From contig JAHBVO010000006.1 of the NCBI GenBank assembly GCA_019637435.1, positions 558,001 through 622,000 of the forward strand: 64,000 bases of DNA, given 5' to 3'. Each line of letters begins with the position of its first letter. Within the stretch, counting starts at the first letter, position 1. Both the position numbers and the translations under genes were made by a program. Of this stretch, positions 37,776 through 45,795 are shown piece by piece. This stretch comes from Candidatus Obscuribacterales bacterium (GTDB lineage Bacteria > Cyanobacteriota > Vampirovibrionia > Obscuribacterales > Obscuribacteraceae). The notes under the pieces were generated by a model. It saw nothing but the letters and a program-made list of their open reading frames with translations. It did no database searches and was not told the DNA's origin.

Positions 37776-37785
37776 CTGACGTGTG

Positions 37786-38003
37786 AGGAATGCGCGAACT
37801 GGGGTAGTGCAGAAGTCACAAGTTTTGAAGGAACGGGGAGAACCCATCTGCTCTGGACCGCTTACGCGGTGTAGGTTGATGTTTCGTCAACCAGTTTGGT
37901 GTGGTGTCATTTCCAGCGACAAAAATTGCTGCTGGGGTTCTGAAGGAAATTCTCGAAGAACCGTTATTAAGGGACTGAGCGTTAATCCGGCGCATTGATT
38001 CCT
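37786..38003 (+). ncRNA. Candidate retron msr-msd RNA
   Basis: A 218-nt non-coding stretch just before a retron-type reverse transcriptase. The ends pair: AGGAATGCGC (37786-37795, a1) with GCGCAT (37990-37995) and, across a TGAT bulge, TCCT (38000-38003, a2). Inside are hairpins ACCGC-TTAC-GCGGT (37857-37870) and GGUUGAUG-UUU-CGUCAACC (37874-37892), an 8-bp stem with UUU triloop closed by G-C, matching the form of the Ec86 msr stem-loop as I know it. Further stems CCAGC/GCTGG (37913-37935) and GGTTCT/AGAACC (37936-37962) lie in the presumed msd part. The branching guanosine and exact msd limits cannot be fixed by eye. Confidence 0.75.
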
Positions 38004-38078
38004 AGCGGGGCATGGGTCTCCTCCGTTTCTTCAATTACTGACTGAAAAGTTTTCGCAGAAAACAAAGAGTTTGGTGGC

Positions 38079-38966
38079 ATGTACGATATCAATACCCTCG
38101 ATCAACTCGCCGGCGAATTAGCCGTGTCTGAATTCGAGCTATTGCGTTTCGTATATCGCAGCGGTGAATTTTACAGAAGATTCAAGCGCAGAAAGAGCAA
38201 CGGAGACACCCGCGTCATCCACGCTCCCGATGAGCCTTTGAAGAATCTTCACCGGGCCATAATCAAACGCTTTCTCGCACCAATTCCATTACCTGATGCC
38301 TGCACAGGTTTTCGTCCAGGCAAGTCGATACTGAACAACACGATTCCACATTGTGGTAGGCGTTTTGTATTCAACGTCGACATAGAAGATTTCTTTGCAT
38401 CGATATCATCGGAACGAGTTCTGGGCTTGTATCTCAGGCTTGGGTTCGCTTTTCCGGTCGCCTGCGTGCTGACGGAACTAACTACTTTTATGGGCTCGCT
38501 GCCACAAGGCGCGCCATCGTCGCCTTATCTCGCCAATCTGATTGCGCACAGCCTCGACATGGAGATGACCGAGTACTGCAAAAACAGAGGCTGGACATAT
38601 ACTCGTTATTGCGATGACATCACCATATCTGGTGATACCACTTTCACGCTCGGCGATATGAAAATGGTTACCGAGATTCTGGACTCGGAAGGCTTCCAGT
38701 TAAACATGAAGAAAACCCGCTTCCTGCGCCGGAATTCAGCGCAGATGGTATCCGGACTGGTTGTGAATAAACGACCGAACTTGCCTCGCGAAAAGCGACG
38801 CAATATTCGTGCGATGTTTCACCAAGCCAGCATAAGCCCGGAGAAATACAAAGAGAGAACCCAAGAGCTGGAAAACCACCTCTCGATGCTTTCGATGTTG
38901 AATCCACAAGATGCAGAAGTCATCAAGTATCGCGCGATTTTAAACAAGGTCTGCGCCCAAGCCTAA
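38079..38966 (+). CDS. Retron-type reverse transcriptase
   Basis: 295 residues, the compact size of retron enzymes, with no maturase or integrase part. Motifs in order: GFRPGKSILNNTIPH (77-91; retron NAxxH motif with Thr for Ala), FNVDIEDFFASI (98-109, catalytic Asp), LPQGAPSSPYLANL (141-154), YTRYCDDITISG (174-185; YxDD box as YCDD), and VSGLVVN (224-230; the VTG motif with Ser) followed by REKRRNIRAMFHQ. The pattern is close to the Ec86 enzyme. It copies the msd part of the RNA into single-stranded DNA still linked to the RNA. It ends in the strong terminator at 39013. Confidence 0.93.
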   Translation: MYDINTLDQLAGELAVSEFELLRFVYRSGEFYRRFKRRKSNGDTRVIHAPDEPLKNLHRAIIKRFLAPIPLPDACTGFRPGKSILNNTIPHCGRRFVFNVDIEDFFASISSERVLGLYLRLGFAFPVACVLTELTTFMGSLPQGAPSSPYLANLIAHSLDMEMTEYCKNRGWTYTRYCDDITISGDTTFTLGDMKMVTEILDSEGFQLNMKKTRFLRRNSAQMVSGLVVNKRPNLPREKRRNIRAMFHQASISPEKYKERTQELENHLSMLSMLNPQDAEVIKYRAILNKVCAQA

Positions 38967-39012
38967 AGTTTAGCGACCGTCTGAGCCTAACTCAGCGAAC
39001 CGAACACAACCG

Positions 39013-39058
39013 CAGAGAGCCGCGTGATTTCGTCGATCACGCGGCTCTCTGTTTCTCT
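39013..39058 (+). terminator. Strong terminator of the retron
   Basis: Perfect 16-bp stem CAGAGAGCCGCGTGAT with its complement (39013-39028 with 39036-39051), loop TTCGTCG, then TTTCTCTT. It separates the retron from the downstream permease. Confidence 0.94.
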
Positions 39059-39174
39059 TAATAGAAACTTGATACGAAACTATCTCGGTCCTATTTTAGA
39101 ACTTCACCGAAAAGGTTTCCAAGCTACTACTATGTTTCCGTCTAGCAAACAAACAGATTTCGGGTACGAGGCGA

Positions 39175-41079
39175 GTGGTCAGCGCGCTGACAAAATTCAA
39201 AGCCTGGTTTTACGAAGGTATCAAGGGTAAAGAGAAGGTACACCAGGAGCCCTGGTGGGCTGTAATGTGCCTCACTGGGGTGGATTACTTCTCGTCTATG
39301 GGCTTCCAACCCGGTTTAGCGTTTCTAGCCGCCGGAGTTCTGTCGCCGCTGGCGACACTATACCTCGTTCTTCTAACACTGGTAGGTGCCTTGCCTGCTT
39401 ACTCCGTCATTGCATCCGAAAGTCCCCACGGGCGAGGCAGCCTGGCTGTCTTCGAAAAGCACGTTCACGGCTGGCTCGGAAAGTCGATCGTGCTCGTCAT
39501 TTTAGGTTTCGCTGCCACAGATTTCATTTTTACAATAACAATGTGCGCCGCCGACGCAACCGCACACATTGTCGAAAACCCACTTTGGCCCGAGCAACTG
39601 AGCAACAGAACAGGCATCACGCTCGCCTTGATCTTCGCATTGGGCTGCCTCTTCTTGAAGGGCTTTAAGGAAGCAATTCGAATCTGCGTTGTTCTTGTCG
39701 CAGCGTATCTTCTATTCAACGCTGTAGTCATCTCGGTTTGCACTCAGCAAGTCTTAAACAACTGGGTTCTTATGCGCAATTGGCTTGACACTGTTCACAC
39801 TCAATACCCGGATCCCTGGATAATGCTGGCTGTATCCGCCTTGGCATTTCCACAGTTGGCGCTCGGTCTTTCCGGCTTCGAGACGGGTGTCGCGGTAATG
39901 CCATTGATCAAAACTCATACTGAAACTGAAGAATCGACTTTAGCCGAACGAATATTCAAAACGCGACTCCTGTTAAGAACAGTCGCGCTCATAATGGCGG
40001 TCTTTCTCCTTGGCGGCTGTTTGGTCACAACCATTCTCATCGAACCGGCTCTTTTTGCCGAGGGCGGCGAAGCCAACGGGCGGGCACTTGCCTACCTCGC
40101 GCACAAATTTTTGGGTCCTGGGTTCGGCACCGCATATGACACTATAACGGTACTGATTTTGTGGTTCGCCGGCGCTTCGGCAATGGCCGCAATGCTGAGT
40201 TTGGTTCCCAGTTATTTACCAAGATACGGAATGGCGCCTGCATGGGCCGCAGCAAAGCGACCTGTGGTAATTTTTGTCACGCTGGTTTCATTCATCATCA
40301 CTATCGCGTTCAAAGCTGATGTGGACAACCAAGCAGGAGCATTTGCCACCGGCTTGTTAGTACTGATCACCTCAGGCTCGATTGCGGCTACCATCGTAGA
40401 ATGGAATCGCAGCAAACTTTTGCGAGCGACATTCCTACTAATAAGCGCGATTTTTATTTACGCGTCCATCAATGTAATCTTCACGAGACCTGATGGACTA
40501 ATAATATCGCTGGCGTTCACAACGTTGATTTTGATCACGTCAATCGCATCGCGCGCGCTGCGTGCGACGGAACTGCGTATTGGAAAAGTCTCTCTCGACG
40601 ACCGCGCCCTATCATTCATCAAAAAATCGTGCAATCGGAGAATGGGGCAGGTCCGCATTCTTGCCCATAAGCACGAAGACAAAGTTATCGAATACGAAGA
40701 GAAGGTCCACGAGGCTAGAATCACCCATAGCGTTCAAACCGCTGAAGGCGACTTCATATTCTTAGAAGTAAAACTTGGTGATGTATCCGATTTCATGGAC
40801 GAAACTCTGGAAGTCACTGGGCATGAGGTAGATGGATATCAAATCCTGCGTTGCACCTCACCAACCGTGCCAAACGCAATTGCGGCGCTCTTACTTCACA
40901 TCCGAGATTTTACCGGTCGGGTGCCACACGTCTACTTCGGATGGACGGAAGGACATCCTATCGCTTACGTCTTCAAATACATACTCTTCGGTGAGGGCGA
41001 AACAGCACCACTTACCCGCGAAATTCTACGTTCGAGCGAACACGACCCGAAGATGCGCCCACGTGTTCATGTCGGCTAA
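39175..41079 (+). CDS. APC-superfamily amino-acid permease
   Basis: 634 residues. About twelve hydrophobic helices fill residues ~25-460 and a soluble C-terminal domain of ~170 residues follows. The first helix region has LTGVDYFSSMGFQPGLAFLAAG, typical of the APC unwound helix 1. A later LALGLSGFETGVAVMPLI matches helix 6. Such proteins carry amino acids or polyamines with protons across the inner membrane. The start is GTG at 39175. The substrate is unknown; the large cytosolic C-terminal domain resembles those of some KUP/APC-type carriers. Confidence 0.88.
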   Translation: MVSALTKFKAWFYEGIKGKEKVHQEPWWAVMCLTGVDYFSSMGFQPGLAFLAAGVLSPLATLYLVLLTLVGALPAYSVIASESPHGRGSLAVFEKHVHGWLGKSIVLVILGFAATDFIFTITMCAADATAHIVENPLWPEQLSNRTGITLALIFALGCLFLKGFKEAIRICVVLVAAYLLFNAVVISVCTQQVLNNWVLMRNWLDTVHTQYPDPWIMLAVSALAFPQLALGLSGFETGVAVMPLIKTHTETEESTLAERIFKTRLLLRTVALIMAVFLLGGCLVTTILIEPALFAEGGEANGRALAYLAHKFLGPGFGTAYDTITVLILWFAGASAMAAMLSLVPSYLPRYGMAPAWAAAKRPVVIFVTLVSFIITIAFKADVDNQAGAFATGLLVLITSGSIAATIVEWNRSKLLRATFLLISAIFIYASINVIFTRPDGLIISLAFTTLILITSIASRALRATELRIGKVSLDDRALSFIKKSCNRRMGQVRILAHKHEDKVIEYEEKVHEARITHSVQTAEGDFIFLEVKLGDVSDFMDETLEVTGHEVDGYQILRCTSPTVPNAIAALLLHIRDFTGRVPHVYFGWTEGHPIAYVFKYILFGEGETAPLTREILRSSEHDPKMRPRVHVG

Positions 41080-41102
41080 AAGCGTTCAGGTCGGCCAGAA
41101 GC
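41065..41102. repeat. 19-bp direct repeat spanning the permease stop codon
   Basis: GTTCATGTCGGCTAAAAGC (41065-41083) followed by GTTCAGGTCGGCCAGAAGC (41084-41102), three mismatches. Unit 1 contains the TAA stop of the permease. Confidence 0.75.
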
Positions 41103-41144
41103 GTTCAAGCTCTTCTACCTTCTACATCTTGGCACTATTCTCAG

Positions 41145-41195
41145 TGCTCTCTAAGTGCTCTCTAAGTACTCTCTACTCTAAGTACTCTTACCTAC
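41145..41195. repeat. 11-bp tandem repeat, CT-rich
   Basis: TGCTCTCTAAG twice (41145-41155, 41156-41166), then drifting TACTCTCTA and CTCTAAGTACTCT copies up to the next array. Confidence 0.6.
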
Positions 41196-41325
41196 TCAGC
41201 TGCTCTGTCAAGCTGCTCTGTCAAGCTGCTCTGTTAAGCTGCTCTGTTATCTGGCTCTGTTATCTGGCTCTGTTATCTGGCTCTGTTATCTTGATCTGTT
41301 ATCTTGATCTGTTCGCTGGCTCTTG
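41196..41325. repeat. 13-bp tandem repeat array
   Basis: About ten 13-bp units in three sub-blocks: CAAGCTGCTCTGT/TAAGCTGCTCTGT (41209-41247), TATCTGGCTCTGT three times (41248-41286), TATCTTGATCTGT twice (41287-41312), with partial units at both ends. A unit length not divisible by three and the position between convergent stops mark it as non-coding. Confidence 0.9.
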
Positions 41326-41353
41326 CCAAATTCTTGCAGCTCAAGGGTCTAAT

Positions 41354-42526
41354 CTAACGCATCAAATTGCTGTATTCCATTTGGAACTGAACGTACTGCT
41401 TCTTCTCTAGCAATCTAGCGATCTCGCGTCTGGTGCCCTTGATGGGAGCGAGGCAAGACAGTGCCACGAAGTTGATGAATGTCAGTGGCGTCAATGCCAT
41501 GATGAACTTCGTGACTTCATCGCCATGCATACCGTAGTAGCAAGCCATCGCAAGGTAAAAGCCAATCAGATTGCAGACTAGAAAGATGACGCAATGCATA
41601 ACGAGGAAAAAGCGTTCGCGAATCAAAGAGGCGTTGAGCGACTCCATCTCACTGATCAATGCTGGCGGAACTGATCCTGCGGCGCCACCACTAATTTGAG
41701 CGAACGTAGGAGCGCCGCCGGTCGGAGGGAGTGGAACAGTATTGCCTGCCGGATTCATGGACGGCGTCGGTGCCCAATCCATCTTGGTTCCGGAAATCTG
41801 TGAAAGACGAAACGCTTCCAATTTTGCCAGGTCATCATACGAGACAGTATTCGGTATTGCGACCTGCTGAGGCAGAGGCTGCGAGAATGACTGTTGCGCG
41901 TATTGAGGATTTACGTGATTGTTCTGTTGAACAAAGCCAGAAGGAACTCCGTTCTTGCTTGGATACACTTGTGGAAAATTGTTCGTAACTTGTTGTGCCT
42001 GGAAGTTACCGGTGTTTTGCTGCCCCTGGAAATTTCCTGTCTGTGCCTGATAGTTCCCTGTCTGAGCCTGATAGTTACCCGTCTGCGCCTGGAAATTCCC
42101 TGTCGATGCCTGGAAGTTACCTGTCTGCGCTTGCGATGCTCCCGCCTGAGCTTGAGGGTAACCCGCGTGCGATTGGTAGTGATTGTTTTGCGACTGATGC
42201 ATGCCTGGCTGAGACTGAACAGCGTGGAATGAATTGGTTACAGCCTGCTGCGCTTGCTGGTAGTTTCCTGTCACCGTCTGTGGTGGCTGAACGTAACCCT
42301 GACCGAATTGATGCGCAGGCGCTCCTGTTGCGCCGGAAGTCGGCTGGGATGGGTATATCCCCATACGGCTAGCGGCTTGTGCGAAGGCTGACTCTAAAGG
42401 AATGGAATTAGTAATAGATGATTTGACTGTAGTTCCGCATTCACCGCAGAACTTGGCGCAGGGCTCCAATAAGTTGGAGCAATTCACGCAAGGCGTCTTT
42501 TGTTGGCGTGTCAACGAGCTGGTCAT
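41354..42526 (-). CDS. Zinc-ribbon, glutamine-rich heptad-repeat membrane protein
   Basis: 390 residues. N-terminal zinc ribbon CVNCSNLLEPCAKFCGECG (about residues 13-33). A long Gln/Asn-rich low-complexity region follows with tandem heptapeptides AQTGNFQ/AQTGNYQ (about residues 140-185; 21-bp DNA units near 42000-42120). The C-terminal ~110 residues contain two hydrophobic helices (FLVMHCVIFLVCNLIGFYLAMACYYG and FIMALTPLTFINFVALSCL, about 300-360) and a charged tail. The ribbon plus membrane pair resembles zinc-ribbon membrane proteins of unknown role. It is convergent with the permease across the repeat arrays. Confidence 0.78.
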   Translation of the reverse strand: MTSSLTRQQKTPCVNCSNLLEPCAKFCGECGTTVKSSITNSIPLESAFAQAASRMGIYPSQPTSGATGAPAHQFGQGYVQPPQTVTGNYQQAQQAVTNSFHAVQSQPGMHQSQNNHYQSHAGYPQAQAGASQAQTGNFQASTGNFQAQTGNYQAQTGNYQAQTGNFQGQQNTGNFQAQQVTNNFPQVYPSKNGVPSGFVQQNNHVNPQYAQQSFSQPLPQQVAIPNTVSYDDLAKLEAFRLSQISGTKMDWAPTPSMNPAGNTVPLPPTGGAPTFAQISGGAAGSVPPALISEMESLNASLIRERFFLVMHCVIFLVCNLIGFYLAMACYYGMHGDEVTKFIMALTPLTFINFVALSCLAPIKGTRREIARLLEKKQYVQFQMEYSNLMR

Positions 42527-42880
42527 CCGCGTCTTACCTTAGTGTCGTCTTAGATATTACTGCTAAAAATCGAAGTGCGGTGGATTGCAGGGGGGATTAC
42601 CGCATCAAACTCTGGATGATCTCCTTGTTCGAAGAAATTCGTGGCACCGAGCCGCATTCAAGGCGACCGTGACACCTTATTAGGTATGAACTTACAGTAC
42701 ATCCATGTCGGGACCCTGGCAACATAGTTTCGCTTCAGCTTGGACTGAATCGGATCGATATAAAAATCCGGAAACGCCCAACTGGTAAAAATTTCAAGGC
42801 GCAAAAATTTGCCATGAAACAATGCGTAATAAATGAAAAGCCTGTAATTTAGCACCAGCACCAGCTACGCATCTTAGCGG

Positions 42881-42946
42881 CATCTTAAGCACCAGCGACT
42901 TATCTTGAGCGGCCATCTTAAGCACCAGCGACGTATCTTGAGCGGC
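42881..42946. repeat. 33-bp direct tandem repeat
   Basis: Two copies of CATCTTAAGCACCAGCGAC.. (42881-42913, 42914-42946), differing at one base, with partial copies on both sides (42851-42880 and 42947-42955). Confidence 0.85.
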
Positions 42947-43245
42947 CATCTTAGGTCGGTTCGCGTAATGTTCGATTTCTTTCGACGATGAATACTGAGT
43001 TACCGGGAGATTCAGGACTTTGAGAGTCGAACACCGCACGAACCGAACCCCTAATCCGTAAAGCCAGTAAATTCGTGAATACAGGTAGCTTCGAGTGCCA
43101 TTCGACAAATAGTCGCGAATTCTCTACGAACTCTCTGGGTTTCGAGCTCCTTCCAATCGCATCACACACGAAGCAATATAGTGAAAACTCTCGATACCAG
43201 TCTGCCTTGGCAGTCTACTAAAGCCCTTCGTGAACCTCGTAACGG

Positions 43246-43305
43246 CCAGCTGTCAACGATCTGCAGCAACCAGTCAACAATCGGCAGCAACCAGTCAATA
43301 ATCTG
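43246..43305. repeat. 21-bp tandem repeat 3' of the ABC1 kinase gene
   Basis: CAGCAACCAGTCAACAATCGG (43264-43284) and a near-identical unit at 43285-43305, preceded by a decayed 18-bp copy. It ends 9 bp from the stop of the 43315 gene. Confidence 0.75.
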
Positions 43306-43314
43306 TAGCGACCT

Positions 43315-44874
43315 TTAGCTCAACAGGCTGCCCGTAATGCTCGCGGCGGTTTTGAACAATTTGACCGCAGCTGAGCGATTGAATCTGCCGTCTGAGAAGA
43401 CTTCCTTCATCAGCGCCTGGCGGATGATCTTATTGTTTTTCATGAGCAGCTTGTGTGCGATTGGCATTGCTGCTTCGATGAAGTTGAACTTCGGATTGAT
43501 GGTTAATGCAACGCCTTCCAGCGTGAGCAGAGCACGCATCACGTATGTGAATTCCTGCGGCAAGCGGAATGGATAGCGGTAACAGACATCCGAGAAATCA
43601 AACAACATCTGGCGGAACTTGACCTTGGTCATTCCTTCAGCGAATCGAGCATCGATGATAGGCGCGAGATCCGCATATAGAGCGTCTCTGTCCACGTCCT
43701 GATTCAAGAAGCCCATGCCCACGAAATCGTCGATGAGCGCGCGATAGTCCTGCTGCGTCGTGTGCAGCAGCGCGTTCACGAGATGCTCTTTCAACTCCGG
43801 ATCAAGCCGTCCTACCATTCCGAAATCGTAGATGCCGATACGTCCATCCGGCATCACGCGCATGTTGCCCGGATGCGGGTCGGCGTGAAAGAAGCCATCT
43901 TCCAGCAACTGACGCAAATAGAAAGTCGCACCGGTGCGTGTAATTTCTTCTCGACTGAGTCCCATTGCATCGAGAGTGTCCACATCGGTAATGCGGAATC
44001 CGTTCACATACTCGATCGTTAAAACGTGACGACCTGTAAGTCTCCAGACAATCCGCGGTATATAAATACGTTCGAAATTTCTGAAGTTACGCCGGAAAAC
44101 ATCGGCATTTCGCCCTTCGCGAATGTAGTCGATTTCTTCAAATGTAGTCTTGGCGAACTCGTCGACCACGCCCGGCCAGTCAGTATGTCGGCAAAGACTG
44201 GGATAGAGCATCACCTCGTCAGCAACCGCGCCGAGCACTTGCACGTCTCGAGCCAGCACCTTCGCCAGATTTGGTCGTTGAACTTTGACGACGACTTCAC
44301 GTCCGTCCTTCAAAACAGCTTTGTAAGCCTGAGCAAGCGAGGCAGCTGCGATCGGAACAGGATTGAATTCCTGATAAAGCTCTTCCGGGTATCCGCCGAG
44401 CTCGCGGTTGATAATTTCTTTGGCGGTCTGCAGATCGAACTCCGCTACACCTTCCTGCAATTTTGCCAACTCGAGCATAGCGGGAAGCGGGACCAGGTCC
44501 GCGCGGGTAGACAAAGTTTGACCGATTTTGATAAATGTCGGTCCCAAATCATGAAGCTGCTGACAGAGCCACGCGCCTAGAGCACGATACTCCTCGTACT
44601 CCTCTGATGTGAGAGCACGCTCTTCAGTGTCGTCAGGCACGCCACCGCGGCGCATGCGTTCGAACTCTTGAGCGTGAAACTTTGAAAAGCCTCTGACAGC
44701 ACGGATGATAATCCAGACGACAGGAAAAACTCTGAGAGCTTCTTTCCAGCCTTGCAACCGGCGAATCCGATTGAAAACACGCCATGTCGACGCAGCCAAC
44801 CGGGCTGGTGTGACATCGCGGAAGGTTTCGCTTATCGGATTCGGCTTTACAGTATTGCTCAAGTGGACGACCAT
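43315..44874 (-). CDS. ABC1/UbiB-family atypical kinase
   Basis: 519 residues. KxGQ motif FIKIGQTLSTRADLVP, an Ala-rich loop replacing the glycine loop (PIAAASLAQAYKA), ATP lysine in VVVKVQRPNL, catalytic HADPHPGN and metal-binding YDFGMVGRL. These proteins act in isoprenoid quinone synthesis or lipid homeostasis at membranes; many Cyanobacteria have several. A hydrophobic C-terminal segment could sit in the membrane. AAGAGAG precedes the ATG at about seven bases. It follows rph on the same strand, 104 bp away. The specific name ubiB is not assigned since the quinone role is unproven. Confidence 0.92.
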   Translation of the reverse strand: MVVHLSNTVKPNPISETFRDVTPARLAASTWRVFNRIRRLQGWKEALRVFPVVWIIIRAVRGFSKFHAQEFERMRRGGVPDDTEERALTSEEYEEYRALGAWLCQQLHDLGPTFIKIGQTLSTRADLVPLPAMLELAKLQEGVAEFDLQTAKEIINRELGGYPEELYQEFNPVPIAAASLAQAYKAVLKDGREVVVKVQRPNLAKVLARDVQVLGAVADEVMLYPSLCRHTDWPGVVDEFAKTTFEEIDYIREGRNADVFRRNFRNFERIYIPRIVWRLTGRHVLTIEYVNGFRITDVDTLDAMGLSREEITRTGATFYLRQLLEDGFFHADPHPGNMRVMPDGRIGIYDFGMVGRLDPELKEHLVNALLHTTQQDYRALIDDFVGMGFLNQDVDRDALYADLAPIIDARFAEGMTKVKFRQMLFDFSDVCYRYPFRLPQEFTYVMRALLTLEGVALTINPKFNFIEAAMPIAHKLLMKNNKIIRQALMKEVFSDGRFNRSAAVKLFKTAASITGSLLS

Positions 44875-44978
44875 TGAATTGCTCTCTTGACCACTAGTTT
44901 AATGGCTTCTTGGTCGTTGTCAGCAGGCTTTGAAGATAAATTTATACTTGGCTTCGTAGCATCCGCAGCAGTGCGGGT

Positions 44979-45704
44979 TTAGTACTGATGCACCACTTCA
45001 TACTGCTTTGAGATTATTTCCTGCACACCTTTGCTGGCAACGTTCATAAGATCCTGGAGCTTTTCTCCCGAGTAGGGCGCCGACTCCGATGAAATCTGGA
45101 GTTCGAGGATTTTACCTGACTCGGTCAGAACAACGTTGCTGTCCATCTCGGCCTGCGAATCCTCGCTGTAATTGGGGTCCAGCAAAAGTTGACCTTTTAC
45201 CTGCGCCACACTTACAGCAGCCATGTGCTCGGTCAGAGGAAGCTCATCCCAGATTCCCTCTTTCTGTAGTTTCAATAATGAATCATATAGCGCAAGAAAG
45301 GCTCCACAGATGCTGGCAACTCTGGTGCCGCCATCTGCCTGGATTACGTCACAATCAAGGGTTATCGTTCGCTCGCCCAACTGGCGGCGGTCGATCACGG
45401 CACGCAAGCTGCGACCAATCAATCTCTGAATTTCTTGAGTTCGGCCGGAAGCCTGACCCCTAGTCACTTCCCGTTGCGAGCGAGTATGAGTAGAACCCGG
45501 AAGCAACGAATACTCAGCCGTTATCCAGCCTTCGCCCTTGCCGATCAGGAACGCCGGGACGCGCTCTTCAATTTTTGCAGTGCAGAAAACTTTGGTATCG
45601 CCTAGCTCAATAAAAACAGAGCCATCAGCATTCTTGGTAAAGTTTCGCGTGAACTTTATGGGTCTCAGTTGATCCCATTGTCTGTTGTCACGTCGCCGGA
45701 ACAT
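44979..45704 (-). CDS. rph: Ribonuclease PH
   Basis: 241 residues, usual length. Phosphate-dependent 3'-5' exoribonuclease that matures tRNA 3' ends. Seen: RRRDNRQWDQLRPIKF, GWITAEYSLLPGSTHTRSQRE, the phosphate-binding SGRTQEIQRLIGRSLRA, and ITLDCDVIQADGGTR with the catalytic acidic residues. It is complete and has no fusion with the inosine-triphosphatase domain seen in some bacteria. Confidence 0.97.
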   Translation of the reverse strand: MFRRRDNRQWDQLRPIKFTRNFTKNADGSVFIELGDTKVFCTAKIEERVPAFLIGKGEGWITAEYSLLPGSTHTRSQREVTRGQASGRTQEIQRLIGRSLRAVIDRRQLGERTITLDCDVIQADGGTRVASICGAFLALYDSLLKLQKEGIWDELPLTEHMAAVSVAQVKGQLLLDPNYSEDSQAEMDSNVVLTESGKILELQISSESAPYSGEKLQDLMNVASKGVQEIISKQYEVVHQY

Positions 45705-45795
45705 CGAGTCTCGCTTTCTAGGGTTTTTCGGCCGGACTTAAGTATATCCGCAAATGTTTGCGGTATCTGAGAATGTTCAGGCAATGTTCACAACC

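Larger units (their letters stand above)
42527..43314. other. 788-bp intergenic region with repeats
   Basis: It lies between two minus-strand genes. I see no supported gene. A 33-bp unit is duplicated at 42881-42946 and a 21-bp unit at 43264-43305. A minus frame at 42794-43108 crosses the 33-bp repeat (repeating KMAAQD.SLVL) but has no ribosome site or family resemblance. Confidence 0.55.

Noticed and set aside
37786..38966. Group II intron encoding the reverse transcriptase
   Set aside because: The protein lacks a maturase domain, and I see no domain V or intron ends; the motifs fit retrons better.
38079..38966. Diversity-generating retroelement RT
   Set aside because: No template/variable repeat pair is visible, and motif 4 reads PQGAPSSP rather than the DGR form.
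41196..41325. CRISPR or attachment-site array
   Set aside because: Direct 13-bp tandem units without spacers; a simple minisatellite.
42794..43108. 104-codon minus-strand frame crossing the 33-bp repeat
   Set aside because: Repeating peptide arises from the DNA repeat; no start signal or resemblance.
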